Assembly (NCBI GenBank): GCA_947565875.1
Contig: CANOHR010000052.1
Span: forward strand, 1 to 7,363
Length of the DNA stretch: 7,363 nucleotides
Direction of reading: 5' to 3'
From: an uncultured Pseudoflavonifractor sp.
GTDB lineage: Bacteria > Bacillota > Clostridia > Oscillospirales > Oscillospiraceae
Part shown: positions 1 through 5,983 of the stretch, in pieces
Layout: every line of letters begins with the position of its first letter
Position numbering within the stretch: the stretch's first letter is position 1
Translations under genes and position numbers: made by a program
The notes under the pieces: model-generated
The model's database searches: none
The model's input: the letters and a program-made list of their open reading frames with translations, nothing else
What the model was told of the DNA's origin: nothing

Positions 1-625
1 GCTGGTAGACCCAGGAGATATCCATCACTTCCCGGGAAATGGTGGCGGAGAACATGCCGATGTTTTTCCGGGACTTGATCTGGTCCAGGATCCGGGTCAC
101 ATCCTGGATAAAGCCCATGTCCAGCATCCGGTCCGCCTCGTCCAGCACTACCGTCTCCACCTTGTCCAGCCGCACCGTGCGCCGCTTCATGTGGTCCATG
201 AGCCGTCCTGGGGTGGCTACCACGATCTGGGGGTGGTTTTTCAGCTGCTTGATCTGCTTTTCGATGGGGGCGCCGCCGTAGAGGACCACGGTGCGGACCC
301 CCTCCTTAAACTCGCATAGATCCCGCAACTCCTCCTGGATCTGGATGGCCAGTTCCCGGGTTGGAGCCAGCACCAGAAAATTGACGTCCGCACTCTCCGG
401 ATCGGCATGTTCCACCATGGGAATGCCAAAAGCAAAGGTCTTTCCCGTCCCCGTGGGAGCCTTTGCGATCACGTCTTTTCCCTCCATAAAATAGGGAATG
501 GCTCCCGACTGAACGGGGGTGGCGCGCTCATAGCCCTTCTTTTGGAGCGCCTTCATGATCTCGGGGGACAGCCCCAACTCGTCATAGCGCTTGATGTCGG
601 TGATGGTTTGTCCGTTGATCTCCAT
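1..625 (-). CDS. DEAD-box ATP-dependent RNA helicase, N-terminal part (runs off left edge)
   Basis: Reading leftwards from the ATG at 625, an open frame of 208 codons reaches the window edge without a stop. It carries the RecA1 domain of a DEAD-box RNA helicase in the expected order: Q-motif region with Q39, Walker A APTGTGKT (residues 56-63), motif Ia PTRELA (88-93), motif Ib TPGR (138-141), Walker B DEAD (162-165) and motif III SAT (193-195). The family uses ATP to unwind short RNA duplexes in the cytoplasm, in ribosome assembly, mRNA decay or cold adaptation. The RecA2 half and the tail that would place it among CshA/DbpA/RhlE types lie outside the window, so no symbol is given. The start is supported by a GAGAGGA ribosome site about 9 nt upstream. 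Only the end of the frame is missing; nothing looks damaged. Confidence 0.96.
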   Translation of the reverse strand, partial: MEINGQTITDIKRYDELGLSPEIMKALQKKGYERATPVQSGAIPYFMEGKDVIAKAPTGTGKTFAFGIPMVEHADPESADVNFLVLAPTRELAIQIQEELRDLCEFKEGVRTVVLYGGAPIEKQIKQLKNHPQIVVATPGRLMDHMKRRTVRLDKVETVVLDEADRMLDMGFIQDVTRILDQIKSRKNIGMFSATISREVMDISWVYQ

Positions 626-671
626 ATTCAATATCCTCTCTTTTGTACGTTTGTGTCCTTATCCTGTCGTA

Positions 672-717
672 GGGCGTGACGACCCCGGCTGTGGGGCACG
701 ACGACCTCGGCGTGCCC
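672..717. repeat. Imperfect tandem 18-mer plus 7-bp hairpin (REP-like element)
   Basis: Two 18-nt copies, 672-689 and 694-711, agree at 15 of 18 positions and share the core GACGACC. The second copy forms a hairpin with what follows: GGGCACG (694-700) pairs perfectly with CGTGCCC (711-717), with two more G-C pairs possible inside the loop. It lies between the permease stop and the helicase start. No T-run follows on either strand, so it is a poor intrinsic terminator; a REP-like intergenic repeat or RNA-stabilising stem is more likely. Whether it recurs in the genome cannot be judged from this window. Confidence 0.5.
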
Positions 718-724
718 ACCTCTC

Positions 725-1651
725 TCATCCCGCGATCGTTTCCGCCAATACCGCCACCACCGGCAAAGTAAAAATACTCAGCAGAGTGGAGAAGCTCACC
801 AGTTCGGCCGTCCGCTCGGGGCTGCGGCCAAACTTCTCCGCAAACATACTGGTGACTCCGGCGGCGGGGGCTCCGGACAGGATCACCGCAGCCACATAGA
901 GAAGATAGTCATTTCGGAAGGGGAGCATGACCAGCATGGTGATAAGGGGGATAAGCAGCAGCTTGACGGCGGAGCCCTCATAGAGCTTTTTATCTTTCCA
1001 AAGGCTTCCCAGGTCCGCCCGGGCCAGCTGGGCCCCGATGACGATCATGGCAAGGGGGGTGTTGAGGCTCCCGATAAAGCCCACCGCCTTATAGAGAGGC
1101 CCCAGCAGGGTGGTCCGGGTCAAAAACAGGGGGATCCCCCCCAACATGCCCAGCACCCCAGGGGTAACGATCATCTTTTTCAGGGAGAACTTCTTTTCCC
1201 CGCTCATCATCATAAGCCCGTGGCTCCAGGTCCACAGGTTGAAGACCACCAGAGCCACTACGGCAAATATGACCGCCTCATCCCCCATAACGGCCTGGAT
1301 CAGGGGGATACCCATAAAGCCGGTATTGCCGTACATGGCCCCAAACCGGAAGGGAATGCGCAGGTCGGGCTCATCCTTTCGGAAAAAGAAATTCACCAGC
1401 ACCGCGTAAAGGGCGTAGCACCCCATCTGACACAGTACCCCCAACCCCAGAGTCTTGAGAAGGGCCGCGTCGTAGCCGGTCTGAAAGGAATCGATGATGA
1501 TACAGGGGGTCACCACATAGAGAAGAAGGGTGGAAAATTCCGTGGTGCCGTGGGTGGATATTTTTCCCAGCTTCCCCAGACCGAATCCCACCCCCATCAT
1601 AAGGAAAAGGGTCATGACCTGGCCCAGGACCACAATGAAACGTTCTACCAT
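725..1651 (-). CDS. AEC (auxin efflux carrier) family transporter / malate-permease-like
   Basis: This 308-residue protein is hydrophobic throughout, with about ten predicted membrane spans in two sets of five separated by a short charged loop (around residues 150-160), the usual length and layout for bacterial AEC permeases. Family hallmarks are the N-terminal VLGQVMTLF...GFGLGKLGKIS stretch, YGNTGFMGIPL (residues 107-117) with the conserved Asn in a broken helix, SLNTPLAMIVIGAQLA (195-210), and SGAPAAGVTSMFAEKFG (259-275) in the second half. Characterised bacterial relatives move organic acids such as malate or malonate across the cytoplasmic membrane; the substrate here cannot be read from sequence. 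The ATG at 1651 gives a normal N-terminus, but its ribosome site is weak: GAAAGG lies 15 nt upstream and AAGG is only 1 nt away. It sits just downstream of a folded intergenic element that could regulate it. The stop is the TGA at 727-725. Confidence 0.9.
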   Translation of the reverse strand: MVERFIVVLGQVMTLFLMMGVGFGLGKLGKISTHGTTEFSTLLLYVVTPCIIIDSFQTGYDAALLKTLGLGVLCQMGCYALYAVLVNFFFRKDEPDLRIPFRFGAMYGNTGFMGIPLIQAVMGDEAVIFAVVALVVFNLWTWSHGLMMMSGEKKFSLKKMIVTPGVLGMLGGIPLFLTRTTLLGPLYKAVGFIGSLNTPLAMIVIGAQLARADLGSLWKDKKLYEGSAVKLLLIPLITMLVMLPFRNDYLLYVAAVILSGAPAAGVTSMFAEKFGRSPERTAELVSFSTLLSIFTLPVVAVLAETIAG

Positions 1652-1674
1652 ACCTTGTCAGCACGACCTTTCAA

Positions 1675-1768
1675 AAAGGCTAAAGGGAAAAAGCTATTTT
1701 CTCTGTTGCCGTCCCAGGCGGCTATTTGAAATAGTCCGGCAAAGCCGGGCTCCTTGCCTTTAGCCTTT
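1675..1768 (-). other. Multi-hairpin intergenic element bounded by perfect 12-bp inverted repeats
   Basis: The 94-nt segment begins AAAGGCTAAAGG (1675-1686) and ends with its exact reverse complement CCTTTAGCCTTT (1757-1768). Inside, smaller palindromes lie side by side: GAAAA/TTTTC (1687-1691 with 1697-1701), GCCG/CGGC (1708-1711 with 1719-1722), CTATTT/AAATAG (1722-1727 with 1729-1734) and GTCCGGC/GCCGGGC (1734-1740 with 1744-1750, one G-T pair, AAA loop). Neighbouring arms share an end base or compete, so not all can form at once. Read leftwards, in the direction of yifB and the permease, the closing stem ends in a run of five T (1677-1673), only 21 nt before the permease start. It could be a yifB terminator with a large branched loop, a leader that controls the permease, or a small dispersed repeat. 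No obvious target-site duplication flanks it. I do not recognise it as a known riboswitch class. Confidence 0.5.
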
Positions 1769-1772
1769 AGCT

Positions 1773-3290
1773 TCATTTCGCCATCCACCCCGTGGCTCTA
1801 TATTGTAACGCCTCCGCCAAATGCTGGGGCTGTATGTCCGGGCTTGCGTCCAGGTCGGCGATGGTGCGGGCCACCCGGAGGATCCGGTCATAGCCCCTGG
1901 CGGTAAGCCCCATCCGGTCAAAGGCTCCCTTCATCATGGCCTGGCAGGCGCTGTCCAGCCGGCAGAACTCCTCCAACTCCCCCCGGCCCATCTGGGCATT
2001 GCAAGGGATCCCCTGCGGGCCGAAGCGTTTGGTCTGGATCTCCCGTGCGGCGTCCACCCGCTTTTTGATGGCCGCTGAGGGCTCCCCGTCCGGCTTTTCC
2101 GACAGGGTGCTGAACTCGGGGGGCGGCACGTCCACCGTAAGGTCGATCCGGTCCAGCATAGGGCCGGAGATCTTATATTGATATTTCTCCACATCCTTGC
2201 TGTTGCATTTGCACCGGTTTGAATAGCCATACCAGCCGCATTTGCAGGGGTTCATGGCGCACACCAGCATGAACCGGGCGGGAAAGCTCTCGCTGCCCGC
2301 AGCCCGGCTGATCTGGACCCGCCCCTCCTCCAGAGGCTGGCGGAGGACCTCCAGCACGTCCTTATGGAATTCGGGCAGCTCATCCAGAAAAAGGACCCCG
2401 TGGTGGGCCAGGGATATCTCCCCCGGACGGATGAGGGGATTGCCTCCCCCAGCCATTCCCATGGCGGAGATGGTGTGGTGGGGGGAACGGAAGGGTCTCC
2501 TTGTCAGCAGGGGCCGCTCCTTGGTGGTCAGCCCCAGCACCGAGTGGACGGCGGTGGTCTCCAGGGCCTCCCGCTCGGAAAGCTCCGGCAGAATGGAGGG
2601 TAGGCGCCGGGCCAGCATGGACTTGCCCGAACCGGGAGGCCCGATCATCAAAATATTATGCCCACCGGCGGCGGCGATCTCCAGGGCCCGCTTCACATTT
2701 TCCTGCCCTTTTACCTCGGCAAAGTCGGGCTCCTTGGCCTCTTCCCCTGCGGGGGTCCAGCTTTCGGCGGGGGAAAGCCGTCTCTCCCCCTTCAAATGCT
2801 CCACCAGTTCCCGGACATGGGAGACGGGATACACTGTAAGGCCCTTAGCCAGGGTGGCCTCCGCCGCCGCGTCGGCGGGGACGAAAAGCTCCCGCAGGCC
2901 CGCCTCTCTGGCAGCCAGGGCCATGGGCAGCATGCCGGGGACGCTGCGCACTGCCCCGGAGAGGGACAGTTCCCCCAAAAAGGCGGACCCGGTTCCGGGC
3001 CGCGGAAGCTGTCCTCCGGCGGAGAGAATGCCCACCAGAATGGGAAGGTCATAGACCGTGCCCCCCTTTTTCCGGTCAGCGGGGGCCAAATTTACTGTAA
3101 TTCGGGACACCGGAAAATCAAAGCCGCAGTTTTTCACCGCCGCCCTCACCCGGTCCCGGGCCTCCTTTACGGCGGCGTCAGGCAGCCCTACGATGTCAAA
3201 GTTGGGAAGGCCGCCGGACAGGTCGCACTCGCACAGCACCAGATAGCCCTCCACCCCGTGGAGGCCCAGGGAGCGTACCTGGGTCATCAT
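1773..3290 (-). CDS. YifB/ComM-family AAA+ ATPase (Mg-chelatase-like)
   Basis: This 505-residue protein has the three-part YifB/ComM plan at usual length. An N-terminal Lon-protease-like (ChlI) domain spans about residues 20-170, with FDIVGLPDAAVKEARDRV and VNLAPADRKKGGTVYDLP. A Mg-chelatase AAA+ core spans about 190-395, with Walker A GPPGSGKS (217-224), Walker B VLFLDELPEFH (299-309) and sensor region GPMLDRIDL (376-384). A C-terminal helical lid (about 405-505) contains GLTARGYDRILRVARTIADL. Cysteines at 344, 349, 351, 360 and 362 form the Cys-rich insert typical of many family members. The Vibrio and Haemophilus ComM proteins are hexameric branch-migration helicases that aid integration of transforming DNA; in Clostridia the role is unproven. 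I place the start at ATG 3290 because AAGGAGG lies at ideal spacing before it; a second ATG follows at once. The Mg-chelatase name reflects homology only, not chlorophyll synthesis. Confidence 0.95.
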   Translation of the reverse strand: MMTQVRSLGLHGVEGYLVLCECDLSGGLPNFDIVGLPDAAVKEARDRVRAAVKNCGFDFPVSRITVNLAPADRKKGGTVYDLPILVGILSAGGQLPRPGTGSAFLGELSLSGAVRSVPGMLPMALAAREAGLRELFVPADAAAEATLAKGLTVYPVSHVRELVEHLKGERRLSPAESWTPAGEEAKEPDFAEVKGQENVKRALEIAAAGGHNILMIGPPGSGKSMLARRLPSILPELSEREALETTAVHSVLGLTTKERPLLTRRPFRSPHHTISAMGMAGGGNPLIRPGEISLAHHGVLFLDELPEFHKDVLEVLRQPLEEGRVQISRAAGSESFPARFMLVCAMNPCKCGWYGYSNRCKCNSKDVEKYQYKISGPMLDRIDLTVDVPPPEFSTLSEKPDGEPSAAIKKRVDAAREIQTKRFGPQGIPCNAQMGRGELEEFCRLDSACQAMMKGAFDRMGLTARGYDRILRVARTIADLDASPDIQPQHLAEALQYRATGWMAK

Positions 3291-3294
3291 GGCG

Positions 3295-3303
3295 GTCCCT
3301 CCT
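3295..3303 (-). promoter_or_regulatory. Strong ribosome binding site fixing the yifB start
   Basis: On the minus strand AAAGGAGGG lies 4-5 nt before the ATG at 3290 and about 7 nt before the adjacent second ATG. An upstream in-frame ATG at 3338 would place this site inside the coding region, overlap the promoter -10, and add 16 residues absent from the family N-terminus, so that longer start is rejected. Confidence 0.85.
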
Positions 3304-3318
3304 TTCACAATTAGAATG

Positions 3319-3328
3319 AGTATAGCAT
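3319..3328 (-). promoter_or_regulatory. Extended -10 promoter for yifB
   Basis: Reading leftwards, TGCTATACT contains the hexamer TATACT (3324-3319) with TG one base upstream, the extended -10 form that can work without a good -35. No convincing -35 is seen at 16-19 bp. The mRNA would start near 3312, about 22 nt before the ATG at 3290, which leaves room for the ribosome site. The padR promoter region holds the same GCTATACT octamer. Confidence 0.5.
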
Positions 3329-3348
3329 ATCTTTCCAAAAAATGCTAT
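3322..3348. promoter_or_regulatory. Perfect 7-bp inverted repeat over the yifB promoter (putative operator)
   Basis: ATAGCAT (3322-3328) and ATGCTAT (3342-3348) are exact reverse complements with 13 nt between them, a centre-to-centre spacing of 20 bp (two helical turns). One arm overlaps the yifB -10 and the other lies where its -35 would be. That geometry suits a dimeric repressor, but no regulator can be named and the site may be chance. Confidence 0.4.
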
Positions 3349-3404
3349 GGGCGGGAAAAATTTTTAGTCCGCCGATAAATGACGATTTTTCCCCAAAATG
3401 TCAA

Positions 3405-3433
3405 TTTACAATCATAAGAAAAACAGGTATAAT
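3405..3433 (+). promoter_or_regulatory. Sigma-A promoter for the flavoprotein gene
   Basis: TTTACA (3405-3410) and TATAAT (3428-3433) are separated by exactly 17 bp: one mismatch in the -35 and a perfect -10. A/T-rich tracts lie upstream (3356-3365 and 3386-3390). Initiation near 3440 would give a leader of about 45 nt containing AAAGGAG (3469-3475), 9 nt before the ATG at 3485. This is the best promoter in the window and points to strong housekeeping expression of the downstream gene. Confidence 0.85.
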
Positions 3434-3484
3434 CCGTCTGTCCTATGGTAAGAACTCAAGAACAAAGCAAAGGAGAGACCCCAC

Positions 3485-5563
3485 ATGAAGAAAAGGATCA
3501 CCGCCCTCGCACTGGCCGTCGTTATGGTCATGGGTACCGCCGCTCTGGCGGCGGGGGCAGAGAAACGCATCACTGTCACCCCCATGGGCATGAGCGTCAA
3601 CGGCTACACCGTCACCCCCACCAAGTCTGACGGGACGGCGGCTGAGGTGTTTGCCTATGACGGCGCCACCTACGCTCCCCTGCGGTACCTCAGCGAGCTG
3701 CTGAACATTGAGGTGGCGTGGGACAAAAACGACCCCAACACCGCCAAGCTGGTGAACGTCCCCAACTTCACCGCCCCCGCCGCCCCTGCCACCAAACTGA
3801 CTGACGGCAGCTACACCGGCGTGGGCGCCGGCAAGAACGGGGATGTGAAGGTGGAAGTCACCGTGACCGCCGGAGCCATCTCTGCCGTCAAGGTAGTCAG
3901 CCACAATGAGACTCCCGGCATCTGCGAGCCCGCCATTGAGCGGACCTCCAAGGCCGTGGTGGACAACCAGACTGTGGCGGTGGACGCCGTGGCTGGCGCC
4001 ACCATGACCACCAACGCCATCCTCACCGCCGTTAAGTCCTGCATCCAGCAGGCTGGGGGCGATCCCGCCACCTTTGAGAACAAGGTGGAAAAGACCGGTG
4101 GAAAGACCGTGGAGTACACCGCCGATATCGCCATCGTAGGCGCCGGCGGCGCCGGGCTGCTGGCCGCCCATACCGCCAGCGAAGCAGGCGCCAAGGTCAT
4201 CGTGCTGGAGAAGGCCGCTAACGCCACCTCCTCCAACTTCTCCCGCTGCGGCGGCCCTGCCGGGGCCGAGACCGTGGTAGCCAAGGAGCAGGGGATCACC
4301 ACCACCAACAAGGAGGTCTTCGATCACCTTTATGACTTCTCCAACACCACCGTGGACGCCAAGCTGCTGTGGGACGTCTGGTGCCGGGCCGGTGTGGCCA
4401 TCGACAAGATGGTGGCCCTGGGCATCCCCTTCCGCGATGTAAACGAGGACACCTACGGCGTGGGCTACCAGGCCCGTCATTCCTTCGCCGTCCGGGGCGC
4501 GGAGCGGGTGGACCCCCTCACCAAGGCCGTGGAGACCAAGGGCGGCATGTTCCTCTATGAGACTCCCGGCGAGCACCTGATCCTGGAGGGCGGCAAGGTA
4601 GTGGGCGTCCAGGGCACCAATGCCGACGGCGACACCGTCATTGTCCACGCCAAGGCCGTCATGACCTGCACCGGCGGCTTCCAGGGCAATGAGGACATGC
4701 TCCACGAGCACTTCGGCGACGTGAACGTGATCTCCCTGGGCAGCAACACCCCCACCGGCGACGGCATCAACATGGTGCTGGAGGCCGGCGGCACCCTGGA
4801 CCGAAACTTCGGCGTCCTGGGCGATGAGTTCAAGTCCAACAACACCAAGGCCACCACCGCCAACAACGCAAACCTGACCTTCTGGCTCTACGGCGGGCTC
4901 TATGTGGACCGGGACGGCGACCGCTTCATCAATGAGAAGCTGGTAGCCGACTTCCCCCTGGCCCTGGGCGGCGAGGCCATCCTCCGCCAGGGCAAGGTCT
5001 ACGCCGTGATGGACGAGGCCTACTATAAGGCCTGCACCACCAAGGATCAGGGCATTATCAGCTATCTGGGCGATCCTGCCGACTGGCCCTCCAAGTCCGG
5101 CCTACGGGTGAAGGACGGCCTGACCGCCGCTCCCGAGCAGCTTCAGGAGGCCATCAACGACGGCTGGGCCATCAAGGCCGACACCCTGGCCGAGGCGGCG
5201 GAGTACTTCGGTCTGGAGAACCTGGAGAAGACGGTGGCCGAGTACAACAAGGCCTGCGCCGATGGGGTGGACCCCATCTTCAACAAGAGCGCCAACTTCC
5301 TGAAGGCCGTGGACGGCGGCCCCTACTACGTCTTTGAGTACGAACCCGCCGCCTGGTCCACCTTCGGTGGGGTGAAGACCGACAGCTACCTGCGGGCCGT
5401 GGGGGCCAACGGCGACGTGATCCCCGGCCTCTACTGCGGCGGCTGCGAGGTGGGCAGCTACTACGCCGTTCCCTACTACGACGGCCCCGGCTCCTGCGTG
5501 GGCCTCGCCATTGGCAGCGGCGTGTGGGCGGCCGAGAACATGCTGGACTATATCGGCAAATAA
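3485..5563 (+). CDS. Exported FMN/FAD flavoprotein reductase (fumarate/urocanate reductase superfamily, acceptor unknown)
   Basis: The protein has 692 residues. Residues 1-24 are a Sec signal peptide (KKR, hydrophobic core, small-residue cleavage site LAAGA). Residues 28-92 resemble the copper-amine-oxidase N-terminal domain seen on many clostridial exoproteins (GATYAPLRYLSELL, then VAW). Residues 105-190 are an FMN_bind domain; DAVAGATMTT (167-176) matches the ApbE flavinylation motif, so FMN should be linked to Thr173. Residues 212-690 are an FAD_binding_2 domain with GAGGAG (219-224), LEK (241-243) for the FAD ribose, and DGDRFINE (477-484), whose Arg480 aligns with the catalytic Arg of fumarate reductases. 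The His of HHTMGG and Arg of NRLGG that hold fumarate in Shewanella Fcc3 are replaced here by AAWSTFGG and DGPGSCVG. By family knowledge such enzymes reduce alpha,beta-unsaturated acceptors outside the membrane, with electrons passing through the FMN. No heme motif (CxxCH) is present. Codon use is strongly biased to GCC, ACC, AAG and CTG, suggesting high expression. Confidence 0.9.
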   Translation: MKKRITALALAVVMVMGTAALAAGAEKRITVTPMGMSVNGYTVTPTKSDGTAAEVFAYDGATYAPLRYLSELLNIEVAWDKNDPNTAKLVNVPNFTAPAAPATKLTDGSYTGVGAGKNGDVKVEVTVTAGAISAVKVVSHNETPGICEPAIERTSKAVVDNQTVAVDAVAGATMTTNAILTAVKSCIQQAGGDPATFENKVEKTGGKTVEYTADIAIVGAGGAGLLAAHTASEAGAKVIVLEKAANATSSNFSRCGGPAGAETVVAKEQGITTTNKEVFDHLYDFSNTTVDAKLLWDVWCRAGVAIDKMVALGIPFRDVNEDTYGVGYQARHSFAVRGAERVDPLTKAVETKGGMFLYETPGEHLILEGGKVVGVQGTNADGDTVIVHAKAVMTCTGGFQGNEDMLHEHFGDVNVISLGSNTPTGDGINMVLEAGGTLDRNFGVLGDEFKSNNTKATTANNANLTFWLYGGLYVDRDGDRFINEKLVADFPLALGGEAILRQGKVYAVMDEAYYKACTTKDQGIISYLGDPADWPSKSGLRVKDGLTAAPEQLQEAINDGWAIKADTLAEAAEYFGLENLEKTVAEYNKACADGVDPIFNKSANFLKAVDGGPYYVFEYEPAAWSTFGGVKTDSYLRAVGANGDVIPGLYCGGCEVGSYYAVPYYDGPGSCVGLAIGSGVWAAENMLDYIGK

Positions 5564-5582
5564 GCTTTTCCCAAAACAGACA

Positions 5583-5622
5583 AAAAGCGGCGGCGAAGAA
5601 ATTTCTCTTCGCCGCCGCTTTT
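5583..5622. terminator. Bidirectional intrinsic terminator between convergent genes
   Basis: A perfect 17-bp stem, AAAAGCGGCGGCGAAGA (5583-5599) with TCTTCGCCGCCGCTTTT (5606-5622), closes a 6-nt loop. It lies 20 nt after the flavoprotein stop and 17 nt beyond the stop of the HAAS-like reading frame on the other strand. The U-tract is better leftwards (TTTTTGTCTGTTTT) than rightwards (TTTT then CATC), so it should serve the padR unit at least as well as the flavoprotein gene. Confidence 0.92.
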
Positions 5623-5639
5623 CATCCCCGTCCTTCCGG

Positions 5640-5983
5640 TCAGAAAACGTCCTCCCGGTCCCACTTCCAAAAATGAACCTCAAAAAAGGTCACGGGCCCA
5701 CCATTCTCGTCATTTTTGTGTCCATATTGATTGGTCGTTTCTCCCAGAAGCTCGGAGTTTTGAGGATAGGCCCAGATGGTGGCGTTATCCAGCATATTAT
5801 ACATTATCTGAGCGGCAAACTCCTCAGGAGGGCCAAAGGAGTCCACATAGTCCTTATAAAAAAGCGCCGGGGTTTTAGCTCCAGCATCGCCACCGCATCC
5901 TTCAACAGCCGCTCCCGGTCCTCTCTGGTGCAGACCAGCCCCCGGCTCAGACGCTTCAGGGAGCGTTGCGCCGGTTTATCCAT
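5640..5983 (-). pseudogene. PadR-coupled HAAS-like gene, split by an apparent single-base frameshift
   Basis: The ATG at 5983 overlaps the padR stop as TAATG, implying translational coupling. The first frame reads MDKPAQRSLKRLSRGLVCTR and continues with EDRERLLKDAVAMLELK, a helical start like HAAS (HTH-associated alpha-helical signalling) proteins. It then leaves the family pattern and stops at 5806-5804 (59 residues). The -1 frame holds the expected continuation, TPALFYKDYVDSFGPPEEFA, where FGPPEE matches the conserved FG-x-PEE-x-A end of HAAS domains, and runs to a TGA at 5642-5640. One extra base at AAAA (5873-5876), CCCC (5869-5872) or TTTTTT (5858-5863, minus-strand bases) would join the halves into 114 residues. 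HAAS proteins usually continue into membrane helices; this one ends in a polar, aromatic tail (VTFFEVHFWKWDREDVF) with no membrane span, which I do not recognise. It may be a real mutation, a homopolymer sequencing error, or recoding. Confidence 0.65.

Noticed and set aside
1371..1664. A GTG-started frame overlapping the permease start, with the better-spaced GAAAGG site
   Set aside because: It is out of frame with the ten-helix permease, is Gly/Pro/His/Arg-rich and has no recognisable domain.
2242..3054. A long plus-strand frame opposite yifB
   Set aside because: Antisense shadow of a well-supported AAA+ ATPase; Arg/Ser/Pro-rich with no domain.
3291..3338. A longer yifB start at 3338
   Set aside because: It would swallow the ribosome site and the -10 box, and the extra 16 residues are not part of the family.
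3443..4711. A 422-codon open frame on the minus strand opposite the flavoprotein gene
   Set aside because: It is a His/Gly/Val-rich shadow produced by the strongly biased GCC/ACC codons of the real gene, with no family motif and no ribosome site.
5102..5683. A 193-codon minus-strand frame overlapping the flavoprotein 3' end and the terminator
   Set aside because: It runs through the 17-bp terminator stem and has Val/Gly/His-rich composition typical of an antisense shadow.
5858..5876. Programmed -1 ribosomal frameshifting in the HAAS-like gene
   Set aside because: No X-XXY-YYZ slippery heptamer is in register at this point and no stimulatory structure is evident; a missing base is simpler, though the T6 run leaves polymerase slippage open.
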